Source: JAGNLA01 sp964639885
Lineage (GTDB): Bacteria; Caldisericota; Caldisericia; JAAYUI01
Assembly (NCBI GenBank): GCA_964639885.1
Contig: CAZXEH010000006.1
Coordinates: forward strand, 1-64,000
Length of the DNA stretch: 64,000 nt
Direction: 5' to 3'
Shown here: one piece after another, positions 35,901-44,300 of the stretch
Layout of the letters: every line of letters starts with the position of its first letter
How positions within the stretch are numbered: position 1 is the first letter of the stretch
Notes under the pieces: model-generated
What the model was told of the DNA's origin: nothing
What the model saw: the letters and a program-made list of their open reading frames with translations, nothing else
Database searches by the model: none
Program-made: the position numbers and the translations under genes

Positions 35901-36620
35901 TCAGTCGATGTAATTGATTGGACCGTAGATATCTGCCTCATCTTTAAACCTGGTATTCCCACCATGAAGGTTTGTTATCGGCCCCATTATGTCGCCTTCG
36001 ATTTCAAGGTCGCCGCCATCGTTTGTGATAGGCCCGTAGACGTCTCCTTTAATTATGACAAAAGAACCCTTCTTCATCGCCAAAGGCCCGTAAACATCAC
36101 CGTTTATCGTGACTTTGACTGATTCAGCCACGGTACAGCTCATATACAAATCTTTCAGGACTTTGTCCTCCCTGATTGTCAGCTCGGAATTTCTGTCTGA
36201 ATCAACATTGTCAAAGCTTCCAAAAGCCTGGTTTATTGAATTTCTTACTTGCCTTTCAACAAATCCAGAAGGTATTATCCTTTTGACTTCATCGGAGGTT
36301 TTCACAACTTCAAGGTCTTTGCCCCATGTGACCTTTTCCATGGTTGTCGGGTTGAAGTCAACGTCCCTGTCAGCCCAGACAACCACAAGGTCGCCTGCAA
36401 CCTCAACAGAATCATCGTCAACCAGTTCCGAAGGAAGAACGGCTTTCATCAGAGGCTTGCCTTTTCTGAAATGTCCAACAATTGCCATTACTTCAGGATC
36501 AAACATGAGTGGGTCAATCATGGCTACAACTTTGCCATCGACAGGCTCCATGACACCCGGATCAACCAATTCTTTCTCCAGAACAAACATATGCGACTTG
36601 TAGGTGTGTTTGTAGCTCAT
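35901..36620 (-). CDS. Unrecognised protein with a C-terminal GDVYGP-repeat beta-solenoid
   Basis: 239 aa, no signal peptide. The N-terminal about 165 residues are acidic and match nothing I recognise. The C-terminal about 70 residues contain four turns of 16-18 residues, each with a GDVYGPL, GDVYGPI, GDIMGPI or ADIYGPI core, a pattern like bactofilin or polymer-forming cytoskeletal beta-helices but much shorter. This suggests a small beta-solenoid that could self-assemble or bind a partner. It overlaps the ribbon-helix-helix gene by 4 bp, so the two are co-expressed. Function unknown. Confidence 0.75.
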   Translation of the reverse strand: MSYKHTYKSHMFVLEKELVDPGVMEPVDGKVVAMIDPLMFDPEVMAIVGHFRKGKPLMKAVLPSELVDDDSVEVAGDLVVVWADRDVDFNPTTMEKVTWGKDLEVVKTSDEVKRIIPSGFVERQVRNSINQAFGSFDNVDSDRNSELTIREDKVLKDLYMSCTVAESVKVTINGDVYGPLAMKKGSFVIIKGDVYGPITNDGGDLEIEGDIMGPITNLHGGNTRFKDEADIYGPINYID

Positions 36621-36790
36621 TCTTCCTCCCTTTGGGGGATTTCCCCGTGCTCATCTTCATAGTGCTTGATGTAGTCAAGGATTGCCTGTTCAGTGATTTT
36701 TGTGATCGGCTTCCTGCTCCACCATGCAAGATTGCGGAGTTTCTCAAGCGTCTCCGGTTCTACCAGCGTTGAAAAGACTTGTTTGGCCAT
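36617..36790 (-). CDS. Ribbon-helix-helix (CopG/Arc-like) DNA-binding protein
   Basis: 57 aa. A short beta strand (KQVFSTLVEP) is followed by two helices (ETLEKLRNLAWWS and TEQAILDYIKHYED), the ribbon-helix-helix layout. The acidic C-terminus overlaps the next start (ATGA). Such proteins are repressors, often autoregulatory; with a co-transcribed partner an antitoxin role is conceivable, but the partner does not look like a known toxin. I start at the ATG at 36790 because a promoter ends 7 nt upstream; an in-frame ATG at 36802 lies inside the -10 box. Confidence 0.75.
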   Translation of the reverse strand: MAKQVFSTLVEPETLEKLRNLAWWSRKPITKITEQAILDYIKHYEDEHGEIPQREEE

Positions 36791-36797
36791 GTGATAA

Positions 36798-36825
36798 AGC
36801 ATAGCAAGAATATCTTTATAGTCAA
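36798..36825 (-). promoter_or_regulatory. Promoter of the ribbon-helix-helix operon, predicted leaderless
   Basis: Minus-strand TTGACT (36825-36820), 16 nt, TATGCT (36803-36798), 7 nt, ATG at 36790. It lies directly after the glnA terminator. Confidence 0.62.
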
Positions 36826-36849
36826 GAGTATAAAGAGTGACTTGATAAC

Positions 36850-36880
36850 AAAAAAGGGGATGCGCATGGCATCCCCTTTT
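36850..36880 (-). terminator. Rho-independent terminator of the 20-gene operon
   Basis: AAAAGGGGATGC (36852-36863) pairs with GCATCCCCTTTT (36869-36880) around a 5-nt loop: a 12-bp stem, with six T on the minus strand after it. It lies 17 bp beyond the glnA stop. Confidence 0.93.
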
Positions 36881-36897
36881 GAAAGAGCTTGTTTGAA

Positions 36898-38310
36898 TCA
36901 GAGATAGTCGTACATCTCGAATTCGACCGGGTGAGGCTGGCGTTCCATTTTTACTGAATCGGCAGTCTTCGACCTGATGAACATGTCGAGCTGGTCTTTA
37001 GTGAATACGTCGGCTTCGAGAAGGAAATCCCTGTCTTTCCTGAGTTCATCGAGGGCTTCCTTGAGGGTTGCCGGTACAGATGTTTTTGGCTCCCAACCTT
37101 CCGGCATCTTTTCAAGTGGACCGTATTCGCCTTCAGGATTGAGATTCTTCTTGATTCCGTCGAGTCCGGCCATAAGGATTGCGGCGATTCCAAGGTATGG
37201 GTTTGCTGTTGCGTCCATAACCCTGTACTCGAAACGCTTTTCGTTTGCTTCGGTTGCATAGGCCGGAATTCTGACGGCTGCGTTTCTGTTTGCCATGCCG
37301 TAGCAGACATTGCATGGCGCTTCATGTCCTCTGACGAGTCTCTTGTAGGAGTTTGTTGACGGGTTTGTGATGGCTGCAAGTGCCGGTGCATGTTTGAGGA
37401 TACCGGCAAGGAAACTGAGGGCAATCTTTGAGAGACCCATGTAACCAGATGGGTCTGAGAACGGGTATTCCGATTTTCCACCGGTGAGCATATGGTGAAC
37501 GTGAAGCCCTGAACCAGCTTCGCCGTAGATTGGTTTTGGCATGAATGAGGCGTGCATTCCATAGTCTGCTGCAACGTTTCTGACAATGTACTTGCCCCAG
37601 GTGATGGAGTCTGCTGCCTGCAACGCCGGCATGAGGTTGAACTCGATTTCCTGTTGGCTTGGGCCTGCAACTTCGTGGTGATGGTACTTTACCTTGAATC
37701 CAAGTTCCTGGAGTGCGAGAACTGCATCAACCCTCTGCTGATAGGTTGTGTCCTTGGGTGGAACAACGTGATAACCGGACTTGTAGGCAATTCTTGTAGC
37801 ACACGAGTAATCCATTTCAGGATCGCCCCAGTAGCCTTCGTCTGAGATGATTTCAGCCATCAGCGCATGCGGTTCGGTTCTCAGCCTGATGTCGTCAAAA
37901 ATGAAATATTCAAGTTCCGGGCCAAAAAGAGCTTCTTTTGCAATACCCATGTCCTGCATGAGTTTGAGAGCCTTTTTCAAAACATTTCTTGGGTCTCCGG
38001 CAAATGGATGGATTTCAACTCCGGCTTCCCAGACTTCGCACATGAAGGTTGCGGTCGGATCTTCAAAACAGGGGTCAAGCTGGACTGATTCGCCGATGAT
38101 TGGCCTTGCAATGAAATCAGACTTCTTGGTTTCAGCAAAACCAAAGTTTGATCCATCAAAACCAAAGCCAAACTCAAGCTTTTTCTCGGTGAGGTTGGCA
38201 GTCGGGATTGTCACATGGTGGAGCCTGCCGTTTGCGTCCACAATCTTGAAATCCACCATCTCACAATCAAGGTTTCTTATCTGGTCAAGGGCATTTTTGA
38301 ATTTATCCAC
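36898..38310 (-). CDS. glnA: Glutamine synthetase, type I
   Basis: 470 aa. The beta-grasp N-domain with FGFGFDGSN, the Glu/His metal ligands in FGPELEYF and GSGLHVHHML, the NPSTNSYKRLV loop and a C-terminal VEFEMYDYL are all present. The adenylylation site region (NLYDLP in Enterobacteria) reads GPLEKMP here, with no Tyr, so adenylylation control is unlikely. GTG start, overlapping korC by 8 bp. It makes glutamine from glutamate and ammonia, and sits at the end of the long operon right after the 2-oxoacid oxidoreductase genes. Confidence 0.97.
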   Translation of the reverse strand: MDKFKNALDQIRNLDCEMVDFKIVDANGRLHHVTIPTANLTEKKLEFGFGFDGSNFGFAETKKSDFIARPIIGESVQLDPCFEDPTATFMCEVWEAGVEIHPFAGDPRNVLKKALKLMQDMGIAKEALFGPELEYFIFDDIRLRTEPHALMAEIISDEGYWGDPEMDYSCATRIAYKSGYHVVPPKDTTYQQRVDAVLALQELGFKVKYHHHEVAGPSQQEIEFNLMPALQAADSITWGKYIVRNVAADYGMHASFMPKPIYGEAGSGLHVHHMLTGGKSEYPFSDPSGYMGLSKIALSFLAGILKHAPALAAITNPSTNSYKRLVRGHEAPCNVCYGMANRNAAVRIPAYATEANEKRFEYRVMDATANPYLGIAAILMAGLDGIKKNLNPEGEYGPLEKMPEGWEPKTSVPATLKEALDELRKDRDFLLEADVFTKDQLDMFIRSKTADSVKMERQPHPVEFEMYDYL

Positions 38311-38905
38311 GTTTAACCTCCTCGGCTAGTCTGTATCCAAGCTCAAGAGCCTTCTGGTTGCTGGCCTTGAATTCCTTTTTGAATGATTCGTGAACGATCT
38401 CTTCGATTGAGTCTCTGGTTACAACTTCTGTCAATCCGACAACAACGCCGAGGCTGACGATGTTGATGGCTACACCTGTACCGAGTTCGGCAATAATCTC
38501 TCTCCACATCGGTATTCCAAAATAGAACGGACCTTTGTCGGATGGTTCCATATCAGGAAGCAGGATTGAATCATAAACAACCAGACCGTTTGGAACTACA
38601 TCGTGGCTGAATTTTGTGATGCCGTCAGGAGTGAGGGCGAGGAGGAAATCCGGTGCAACAAGTTTTGGATAGAAAATGTCTCCGTCTTTGATGACGATTT
38701 CTGCTTTTGTTGCTGATCCTCTGGCTTCAGCGCCATAGACCTGCGACTGGAGAGCGTTGTGGCCTTCCCTGATTCCGGCTTTTGCCAAAATGACCGAGGC
38801 GGTGATGAGTCCATGTCCACCAGAACCAGAAAGTCTGAAATTTTCGGCTTTCCTGCCACCAAACATCTTGCCGTGAAGGGCATTCCATGAAGGGTTAGGG
38901 TTCAT
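38303..38905 (-). CDS. korC: 2-oxoacid:ferredoxin oxidoreductase gamma subunit
   Basis: 200 aa. The N-terminal SGSGGHGLITASVILA loop and YGAEARGSATKAEI are the signature of the gamma subunit of the 2-oxoglutarate-type KOR. Last subunit of the set in order delta-alpha-beta-gamma. 4-bp overlap with korB and 8-bp with glnA. Confidence 0.93.
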   Translation of the reverse strand: MNPNPSWNALHGKMFGGRKAENFRLSGSGGHGLITASVILAKAGIREGHNALQSQVYGAEARGSATKAEIVIKDGDIFYPKLVAPDFLLALTPDGITKFSHDVVPNGLVVYDSILLPDMEPSDKGPFYFGIPMWREIIAELGTGVAINIVSLGVVVGLTEVVTRDSIEEIVHESFKKEFKASNQKALELGYRLAEEVKRG

Positions 38906-39726
38906 AGTCCAGCCTCCTTCTTTGTGGCCAGAATGCAGGAGGTGTAGTTCTCAAAGAATGTTGCTCTTGGCTCATTTTTGATGATGCCTCTTGCATATTT
39001 GCCGCGTTTTTGCTCAGGTGTCAAATTGTCAAATTTTGATTTTGGAACGAGAACCGACTGCTGAAGCTCTATAAGATCGTATGGAGTTTTGAATCTGTTG
39101 ACCCTACCATAGTATGTTGGGCACTGGGTGAAGATGTCCATTGCCGAGAAGCCACGGTGTTCAAGGGCGTCCTTCATAATCGAGACCATCTCCTTGAAAT
39201 AGGCAGTTCCGGTTCTTGCAACAAATGGAGCTCCAGCGCCTATGAGCAGGTCGACAATATTGAACGGATCCTCAACGTGGCCACATGGGGATGTTGCCGA
39301 AATTGATCCATATGGAGTTGTGGGGCTGTACTGTCCGCCTGTCATGCCATAGGTGTAGTTGTTGACGATGAAAACGTGGATGTCCTGGTTTCGTCTTGCT
39401 GCGTGTATGATGTGATTGCCACCGATTGAGGTTGCATCTCCATCTCCAGTCATGACGATAACCTTTAGGTTTGGGTTGGCAAGCTTTGCGCCAAGTGCAA
39501 ACGGAATTGCCCTGCCATGAAGTGTATGGAGTGAGTCAAAGATTGTGTAGGTCGCAATTCTTGATGAACAGCCGATACCGCCGACAATGAGAATCTGGGT
39601 CGGATCCCAGTGAAGCTCATCAATTGCAGCAAACAGACCGTGCATAACAATTCCATTGCCGCATCCCGGACAGAAAACGTGAGGGAGCTTGTCTCTTTTC
39701 ATGTAACGAAGCATGTCTTCTCTCAT
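38902..39726 (-). CDS. korB: 2-oxoacid:ferredoxin oxidoreductase beta subunit
   Basis: 274 aa. Thiamine-diphosphate-binding subunit: FCPGCGNGIV near 19, GIGCSSR, and the GDGDATSIGGNH metal/ThDP motif. Later Cys in SATSPCGH helps the iron-sulfur site in this family. ATG at 39726 is preceded by a GGAGG site and overlaps the korA stop by 4 bp. The frame extends upstream to 39780 but that part is inside korA and is not family sequence. Confidence 0.94.
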   Translation of the reverse strand: MREDMLRYMKRDKLPHVFCPGCGNGIVMHGLFAAIDELHWDPTQILIVGGIGCSSRIATYTIFDSLHTLHGRAIPFALGAKLANPNLKVIVMTGDGDATSIGGNHIIHAARRNQDIHVFIVNNYTYGMTGGQYSPTTPYGSISATSPCGHVEDPFNIVDLLIGAGAPFVARTGTAYFKEMVSIMKDALEHRGFSAMDIFTQCPTYYGRVNRFKTPYDLIELQQSVLVPKSKFDNLTPEQKRGKYARGIIKNEPRATFFENYTSCILATKKEAGL

Positions 39727-40844
39727 ACGCCCTCCGCCACTTTGCGAAGCTGTTCCGGTGTGATCAGTTCTCCATCCCATCTGTTGAGCGGAATGATATT
39801 TTTGGTCGGGCCGAACAGCCTCTGGATTTCTCGTACCATCATGCCCATGTTGAGTTCCGGCACAATGATGTTTTTTGCTTTTTCGAGCTTTTGTTTTATA
39901 AGTTTGTCGTGGAACGGCCAGAGCGTGACCATTCTAAGATAACCCCACTTCGGATTCTTTGCATCGTTAACGACCTGTAGAACCGTTCTGTGCATGCAGC
40001 CATAGCTGAAGAAAACGGTTTCGGCATTGTTTAGGTTGTACTCATCGATCTCGGCCACTTCATCGATGTAGTTTTCTATCTTGTCAACAATTCTCTTGTT
40101 GAAGCGGTTTGCGACATCTGCGGCAGTGTTCTGGAAACCGGATTCGTCGTGGTAAAGTGCGGTGACTACGGTTCTGAAGCCAGTACCGAACCTCGCCATG
40201 TGAGGGATAAGCTTCTCATCGGCTTCATAGGTTTTGTATCTTGTTGGGTCGGTGGGTTCAATCCTGTTGACGATTGGAATGTTGGCGTGGATGTCGATAT
40301 CGACTCTTTCCCTCATGTGGGCGATTGTCTCGTCGGTGAGGAAGATAACCGGCGTTCTGAAGCGTTCTGCAAGATTGAATGCCTTGATTGCCAGATAATA
40401 TGACTCCTTGACCGATGATGGGCACACTACAATTGACGGGTGGTCACCATGGGTTCCCCATCTTGCCTGATAGACATCGGCCTGGGTTGTCTTGGTCGGA
40501 AGACCGGTTGACGGGCCACCACGCATGACATCGACAATGACAATCGGTGCTTCAACCATTTGCCCGTATCCGAGACCTTCCTGCATGAGCGAGAATCCCG
40601 GGCCTGAGGTTGCCGTCATTACCTTTGCGCCTGCCAGCGATGCGCCAATGAGCGCACACACCGAGGCGATTTCATCCTCCATCTGGATGTAGATGCCACC
40701 GTTTTGCGGAAGCATATAAGACATCTGTTCCGCCACTTCAGTGGAAGGAGTTATCGGGTAGCCCGCAAAGAAAGAGCAACCGGCCATGATTGCTGCGTTA
40801 GCAACAGCCTGTGACCCTTGCCAAAGATAAGACTCAACTGACAT
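39723..40844 (-). CDS. korA: 2-oxoacid:ferredoxin oxidoreductase alpha subunit
   Basis: 373 aa. N-terminal pyrimidine-binding fold with FFAGYPITPSTEV, QMEDEIASV with the conserved Glu, TSGPGFSLM, and the C-terminal domain. The set is closest by eye to 2-oxoglutarate (KOR) rather than pyruvate enzymes. It may run oxidatively to succinyl-CoA or reductively to 2-oxoglutarate. Overlaps korD by 11 bp. Confidence 0.94.
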   Translation of the reverse strand: MSVESYLWQGSQAVANAAIMAGCSFFAGYPITPSTEVAEQMSYMLPQNGGIYIQMEDEIASVCALIGASLAGAKVMTATSGPGFSLMQEGLGYGQMVEAPIVIVDVMRGGPSTGLPTKTTQADVYQARWGTHGDHPSIVVCPSSVKESYYLAIKAFNLAERFRTPVIFLTDETIAHMRERVDIDIHANIPIVNRIEPTDPTRYKTYEADEKLIPHMARFGTGFRTVVTALYHDESGFQNTAADVANRFNKRIVDKIENYIDEVAEIDEYNLNNAETVFFSYGCMHRTVLQVVNDAKNPKWGYLRMVTLWPFHDKLIKQKLEKAKNIIVPELNMGMMVREIQRLFGPTKNIIPLNRWDGELITPEQLRKVAEGV

Positions 40845-41037
40845 CTTCTACCACCTCCAACGCAAAATCAGGACAAATCCAGTAGCATTGCTGGCATCCG
40901 ATGCACCTTGTGTCGTCATCGACGACAACCTGCCCACGCTCATTGATTTTGTAGACAGACTTCGGGCACACCTTGAGACACAGCTGGCAGGATTTGCAGT
41001 ACTCTCTAAAATGCTTCACCTTGAATTTTTTAGCCAT
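40834..41037 (-). CDS. korD: 2-oxoacid:ferredoxin oxidoreductase delta (ferredoxin) subunit
   Basis: 67 aa. Two 4Fe-4S motifs: C14, C17, C20, C24 (CKSCQLCLKVCP) and C45, C48, C51, C55 (CIGCQQCYWICP). It carries electrons from the catalytic subunits to free ferredoxin. The ATG at 41037 has an AGGGG site 5 nt upstream and lies 8 bp after glyS; the longer frame to 41100 is inside glyS. Confidence 0.93.
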   Translation of the reverse strand: MAKKFKVKHFREYCKSCQLCLKVCPKSVYKINERGQVVVDDDTRCIGCQQCYWICPDFALEVVEDVS

Positions 41038-41045
41038 CTCAACCC

Positions 41046-43076
41046 CTATATCGCAATTTCGACAAAATCGGCCACCCTCCTGATTGTGGAAAGAAGCCAT
41101 GAAAGGAAATTTTTTCTGTTGGTGCGTATCTTTTCGTCATCAGCATTTACCATGACCGAATTAAAGTAGCTTTCAGCAGGATCGGTCAGGCTTGAGATAA
41201 TTTCAAGCTCGTCTTTTGATGTTTTTGCAGTCTCCAGCTTTTCGGCAACAGATCGTGCTTCAAAAGCAAATGTTATTTCAATCTCCTCGATAAAGAGATC
41301 GTCTTTGAAATCTGATGTTTTCCAGTCTTTTAAGATGTTGTTGAGACGTTTTGTCGTTGCAACGATGCCGGCAAATTTAGAATCAGAGTATTTTTCCTGG
41401 ATCGCCTGGATGCGTTCCTGAATCACTCTTATGTCAGAAAGTTCGCGAGAGAGCGAGGCTCTGATTGCATCATACCTGAAGCCTTTGGATTTGAGAAGGT
41501 TTTCAAGCCTCGCCTTGAGGAAATCCAGACCTTCCTCGACTGCCTTCGGATTTCTCTTGAACGAGACTGATTCACAGGTTTCGAGAAGCTTTGTCAGGTC
41601 AGTCGTTACATCACCCTCTAGCAGAATTCTAAGCAAACCAAAAGCGAAACGCCTGACTCCAAGGGGATCGGCCGATGATTTCGGGAGGTTGCCCGATGAA
41701 ACAAGGTTCATGAATGAGTCAGCCTTATCGATCAAAGATACCGCCTGACCAAGCTTTGTCGTTGGGATTTCGTCGGATTCGCCTGCTGGTTTGTACTGCT
41801 GGGCAATTGCGCCTGCAACCTCTGCATTTTCACCATCAAGGCTAGCGTAAAGGCCACCTATTTGGCCCTGGAGATCGTCATGTTCCCTTACAACAGAAGT
41901 GGCAAGATCAGCTTTCGAAAGATCAAGCGCTCGAATAAGGGATTTTTTGTCCACATCAAGATTTGACTCTTCTGCAATTTTGACCATTCTCGCTGTTTTG
42001 TCAGCCAGAGTTCCAAGGTTTTTCATGAAAGCTATGCCGGAAAGCCTTGCTGCAAAATCTGTAAGCTTGTGCTTCCTGTCTTCAGCGAAGAAAAACTTTG
42101 CGTCGGAAAGCCTGCCCATCAAAACTTTCAGCTCGCCAGCCATTGCAAGCGCAACCACATCCTGGGTTCCATTGATAACAAGACCGAATTTGTTTGAGAG
42201 TTTGCCATTCTTTTCGAGAGGGATGAAACGAAGGTCGGAAACCAGAACCGATCTTAAAACCAGGTCTGGCGTAGAATCAATGTATTCCTGAGGAAATTCT
42301 CCAATAACCACAAGCGGTCTTTCAACAATTCCGGCCAACTCCTCGAGGAGTGAATCTATTTTTACAGCCTTTAACCTGATCGAATCAGCCTGTGATAAGG
42401 CCTGGTTGAAGATGTATTCTTTTCGTTCTTCGTAGTTTCCGGTCACACCAATCTTTTTCAGTGTTTCGAGGTATTCTTGTGCTGACTTTATCTCAACAGC
42501 TTCGGTTTTTTTTGATCTTGGTGTTCTTGTGAACCGGTCAGCTTTTGCCGATGCGATTTGGCAATCGACAACCTTGTCATCGAGAAGGGCAACAATCCAT
42601 CGGATCGGTCTGACCCATGAAATGCCCGTTTCGTCCCATCTCATCGAGTGCGGGTGAGGGAATGAGAGGACGACTTTGGGCAAGTCGTTTACCATGATGT
42701 CTGAAAGTTTTTTTCCTTCAATCTTGACGATGGCGCTCGCGTACTCGGTGCCACCGATGTTCGAGAACTGGACTTCCTCGGGTTTGATGTTTACCTTTTG
42801 GGCAAAACCGAGCAGGGCTTTGGTTGGCTGTCCGTCCTGAAAGCAGAGGTTTTTGGGTGGGCCCTTTTCCTGTTTTTCTGATGAAGGGCCTTCGGTTTCG
42901 ATTGATTCGAAATATAAACCGAGTCTTCTTGGAGTGGCCACTGTTTTTGGTTCATCAAACTTTATGCCTGAATCTGTCAAAGCTTTGCAAAATCCTGACT
43001 TCAAATGATCAATAGCAGGCAGGATCAACCTTGCCGGCATTTCTTCGCAGCCAATCTCGATTGCAAGCTTATTCAT
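41046..43076 (-). CDS. glyS: Glycyl-tRNA synthetase beta subunit
   Basis: 676 aa, normal length. It begins with the family MNKLAIEIGCEEMPARL block; an HD-like region (QQYKPAGESDEIP), an internal R-R-AFGLLRILL segment and a C-terminal DALR-type anticodon-binding domain follow. It recognises tRNA and works with the alpha subunit as an alpha2-beta2 enzyme. Overlaps glyQ by 8 bp. Confidence 0.96.
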   Translation of the reverse strand: MNKLAIEIGCEEMPARLILPAIDHLKSGFCKALTDSGIKFDEPKTVATPRRLGLYFESIETEGPSSEKQEKGPPKNLCFQDGQPTKALLGFAQKVNIKPEEVQFSNIGGTEYASAIVKIEGKKLSDIMVNDLPKVVLSFPHPHSMRWDETGISWVRPIRWIVALLDDKVVDCQIASAKADRFTRTPRSKKTEAVEIKSAQEYLETLKKIGVTGNYEERKEYIFNQALSQADSIRLKAVKIDSLLEELAGIVERPLVVIGEFPQEYIDSTPDLVLRSVLVSDLRFIPLEKNGKLSNKFGLVINGTQDVVALAMAGELKVLMGRLSDAKFFFAEDRKHKLTDFAARLSGIAFMKNLGTLADKTARMVKIAEESNLDVDKKSLIRALDLSKADLATSVVREHDDLQGQIGGLYASLDGENAEVAGAIAQQYKPAGESDEIPTTKLGQAVSLIDKADSFMNLVSSGNLPKSSADPLGVRRFAFGLLRILLEGDVTTDLTKLLETCESVSFKRNPKAVEEGLDFLKARLENLLKSKGFRYDAIRASLSRELSDIRVIQERIQAIQEKYSDSKFAGIVATTKRLNNILKDWKTSDFKDDLFIEEIEITFAFEARSVAEKLETAKTSKDELEIISSLTDPAESYFNSVMVNADDEKIRTNRKNFLSWLLSTIRRVADFVEIAI

Positions 43077-43914
43077 ACTGGACTTCCTGGTACACTGAAG
43101 CGCACTTCCTTGTCAGGTCACGCACTCTTGCTATCATGCCAGCCCTTTCAGAAACTGACAAGGCTCCCCTTGCGTCCAGAAGGTTAAATGTATGTGAGCA
43201 CTTCAAGGCGTACTCGTATGCCGGAATGGCAAGTTTTGCCTCTATTGCTCGATTGCTTTCCTTTTCATAGTCGTCCATCATGTGTTTGAGAACGTCAATG
43301 TCGGCAAACTCGAAACCCCACTTGCAAAGTTCATATTCTGCCCGTTTTCTGAGGTCTCCGTACGTGTTTTCAGGATTCCATTTGAGATTGAAGCCGTTTT
43401 CAATGCCTTCCGAGTACATGCAAAGGCGCTCGATTCCAAAGGTGAGTTCAACCGATGGCGGGTTCAGCGTTACACCGCCACACTGCTGAAAATATGTGAA
43501 CTGGCTTACTTCCTGACCATCCATCCAGACTTCCCAGCCTACACCGGCAGCACCAAGAGTCGGGCTTTCCCAGTTGTCTTCGATGAAGCGCATGTCGTGC
43601 TTTTCATAATCGATTCCCAGCACCTTGAGACCTTCAAGATAGATGTCCTGAATGTCTGCCGGTGCCGGCTTCATGATCACCTGAAACTGGTAATGGATGT
43701 AGTACCTGTAAGGGCTGTCACCGTAACGTCCGTCTGCCGGCCTCCTTGAAGGCTGAACGTAGGCAGCTTTCCATGGTTTTGGGCCAAGAACAGCGAAAAA
43801 AGTGTAAGGGTGCATGGTTCCAGCGCCAACTTCCATGTCCAGTGGCTCACCGATTAGGCATCCCTGTTTCCTGAAGTAGTCCTTGAGTGAAAAAATAGCG
43901 TCCTGAATCGTCAT
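43069..43914 (-). CDS. glyQ: Glycyl-tRNA synthetase alpha subunit
   Basis: 281 aa. Class II catalytic subunit with MEVGAGTMHPYTF, YVQPSRRPADGRYG and LTFGIERLCMY motifs, all typical. It forms glycyl-adenylate. In the bacterial two-subunit arrangement it always accompanies glyS, which overlaps it by 8 bp. 4-bp overlap with the CBS gene. Confidence 0.97.
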   Translation of the reverse strand: MTIQDAIFSLKDYFRKQGCLIGEPLDMEVGAGTMHPYTFFAVLGPKPWKAAYVQPSRRPADGRYGDSPYRYYIHYQFQVIMKPAPADIQDIYLEGLKVLGIDYEKHDMRFIEDNWESPTLGAAGVGWEVWMDGQEVSQFTYFQQCGGVTLNPPSVELTFGIERLCMYSEGIENGFNLKWNPENTYGDLRKRAEYELCKWGFEFADIDVLKHMMDDYEKESNRAIEAKLAIPAYEYALKCSHTFNLLDARGALSVSERAGMIARVRDLTRKCASVYQEVQYE

Positions 43915-44300
43915 TTCATAAATTCCTTGATAATGTCCTTTACACCGATTATGCCTACAAGAATCCCGTCTTTTGTGACTGGAATCTGTTTGATGTTTGT
44001 TGCTGCAAAAATTGCCTGAGCCTGAGACAAGAGAGATTCTGGTGTGAGCGTGATTGGATTTTTGGTCATCACTTCTACAACCTGAAGCTGGAGAATGTCT
44101 GAAGGATCGTGCTCAGGATTGAAAAAGTCAGTTTTTTTTATTATGTCGTTTTCTGTAATTATTCCAACAACACGATGATCTTTGTCGACGACAGGCAGAC
44201 CGTTTATTCTACGTTTTATCATAAGGTCGGCGGCCTGGGACAGCGTTGCTTCCCTGTAGACAAAAATCACTTCATCGTTCATCGCTTCAACGATTTTCAT
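43911..44300 (-). CDS. CBS-domain-pair protein
   Basis: 129 aa made only of two CBS motifs: RRINGLPVVDKDHRVVGIITENDI (first half) and KQIPVTKDGILVGIIGVKDI (second half), a Bateman module. Such free modules bind AMP, ATP, SAM or related ligands and regulate a partner. No fused effector domain. Its ligand is unknown; position between a cell-surface gene and glyQ gives no clear hint. Confidence 0.92.
   Translation of the reverse strand: MKIVEAMNDEVIFVYREATLSQAADLMIKRRINGLPVVDKDHRVVGIITENDIIKKTDFFNPEHDPSDILQLQVVEVMTKNPITLTPESLLSQAQAIFAATNIKQIPVTKDGILVGIIGVKDIIKEFMK

Noticed and set aside
35901..36790. Classical toxin-antitoxin module
   Set aside because: The ribbon-helix-helix gene fits an antitoxin but the partner (239 aa, beta-solenoid) resembles no toxin.
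41038..41100. Longer korD with two extra Cys (FCRNC)
   Set aside because: This part lies inside glyS, and the AGGGG site marks ATG 41037.
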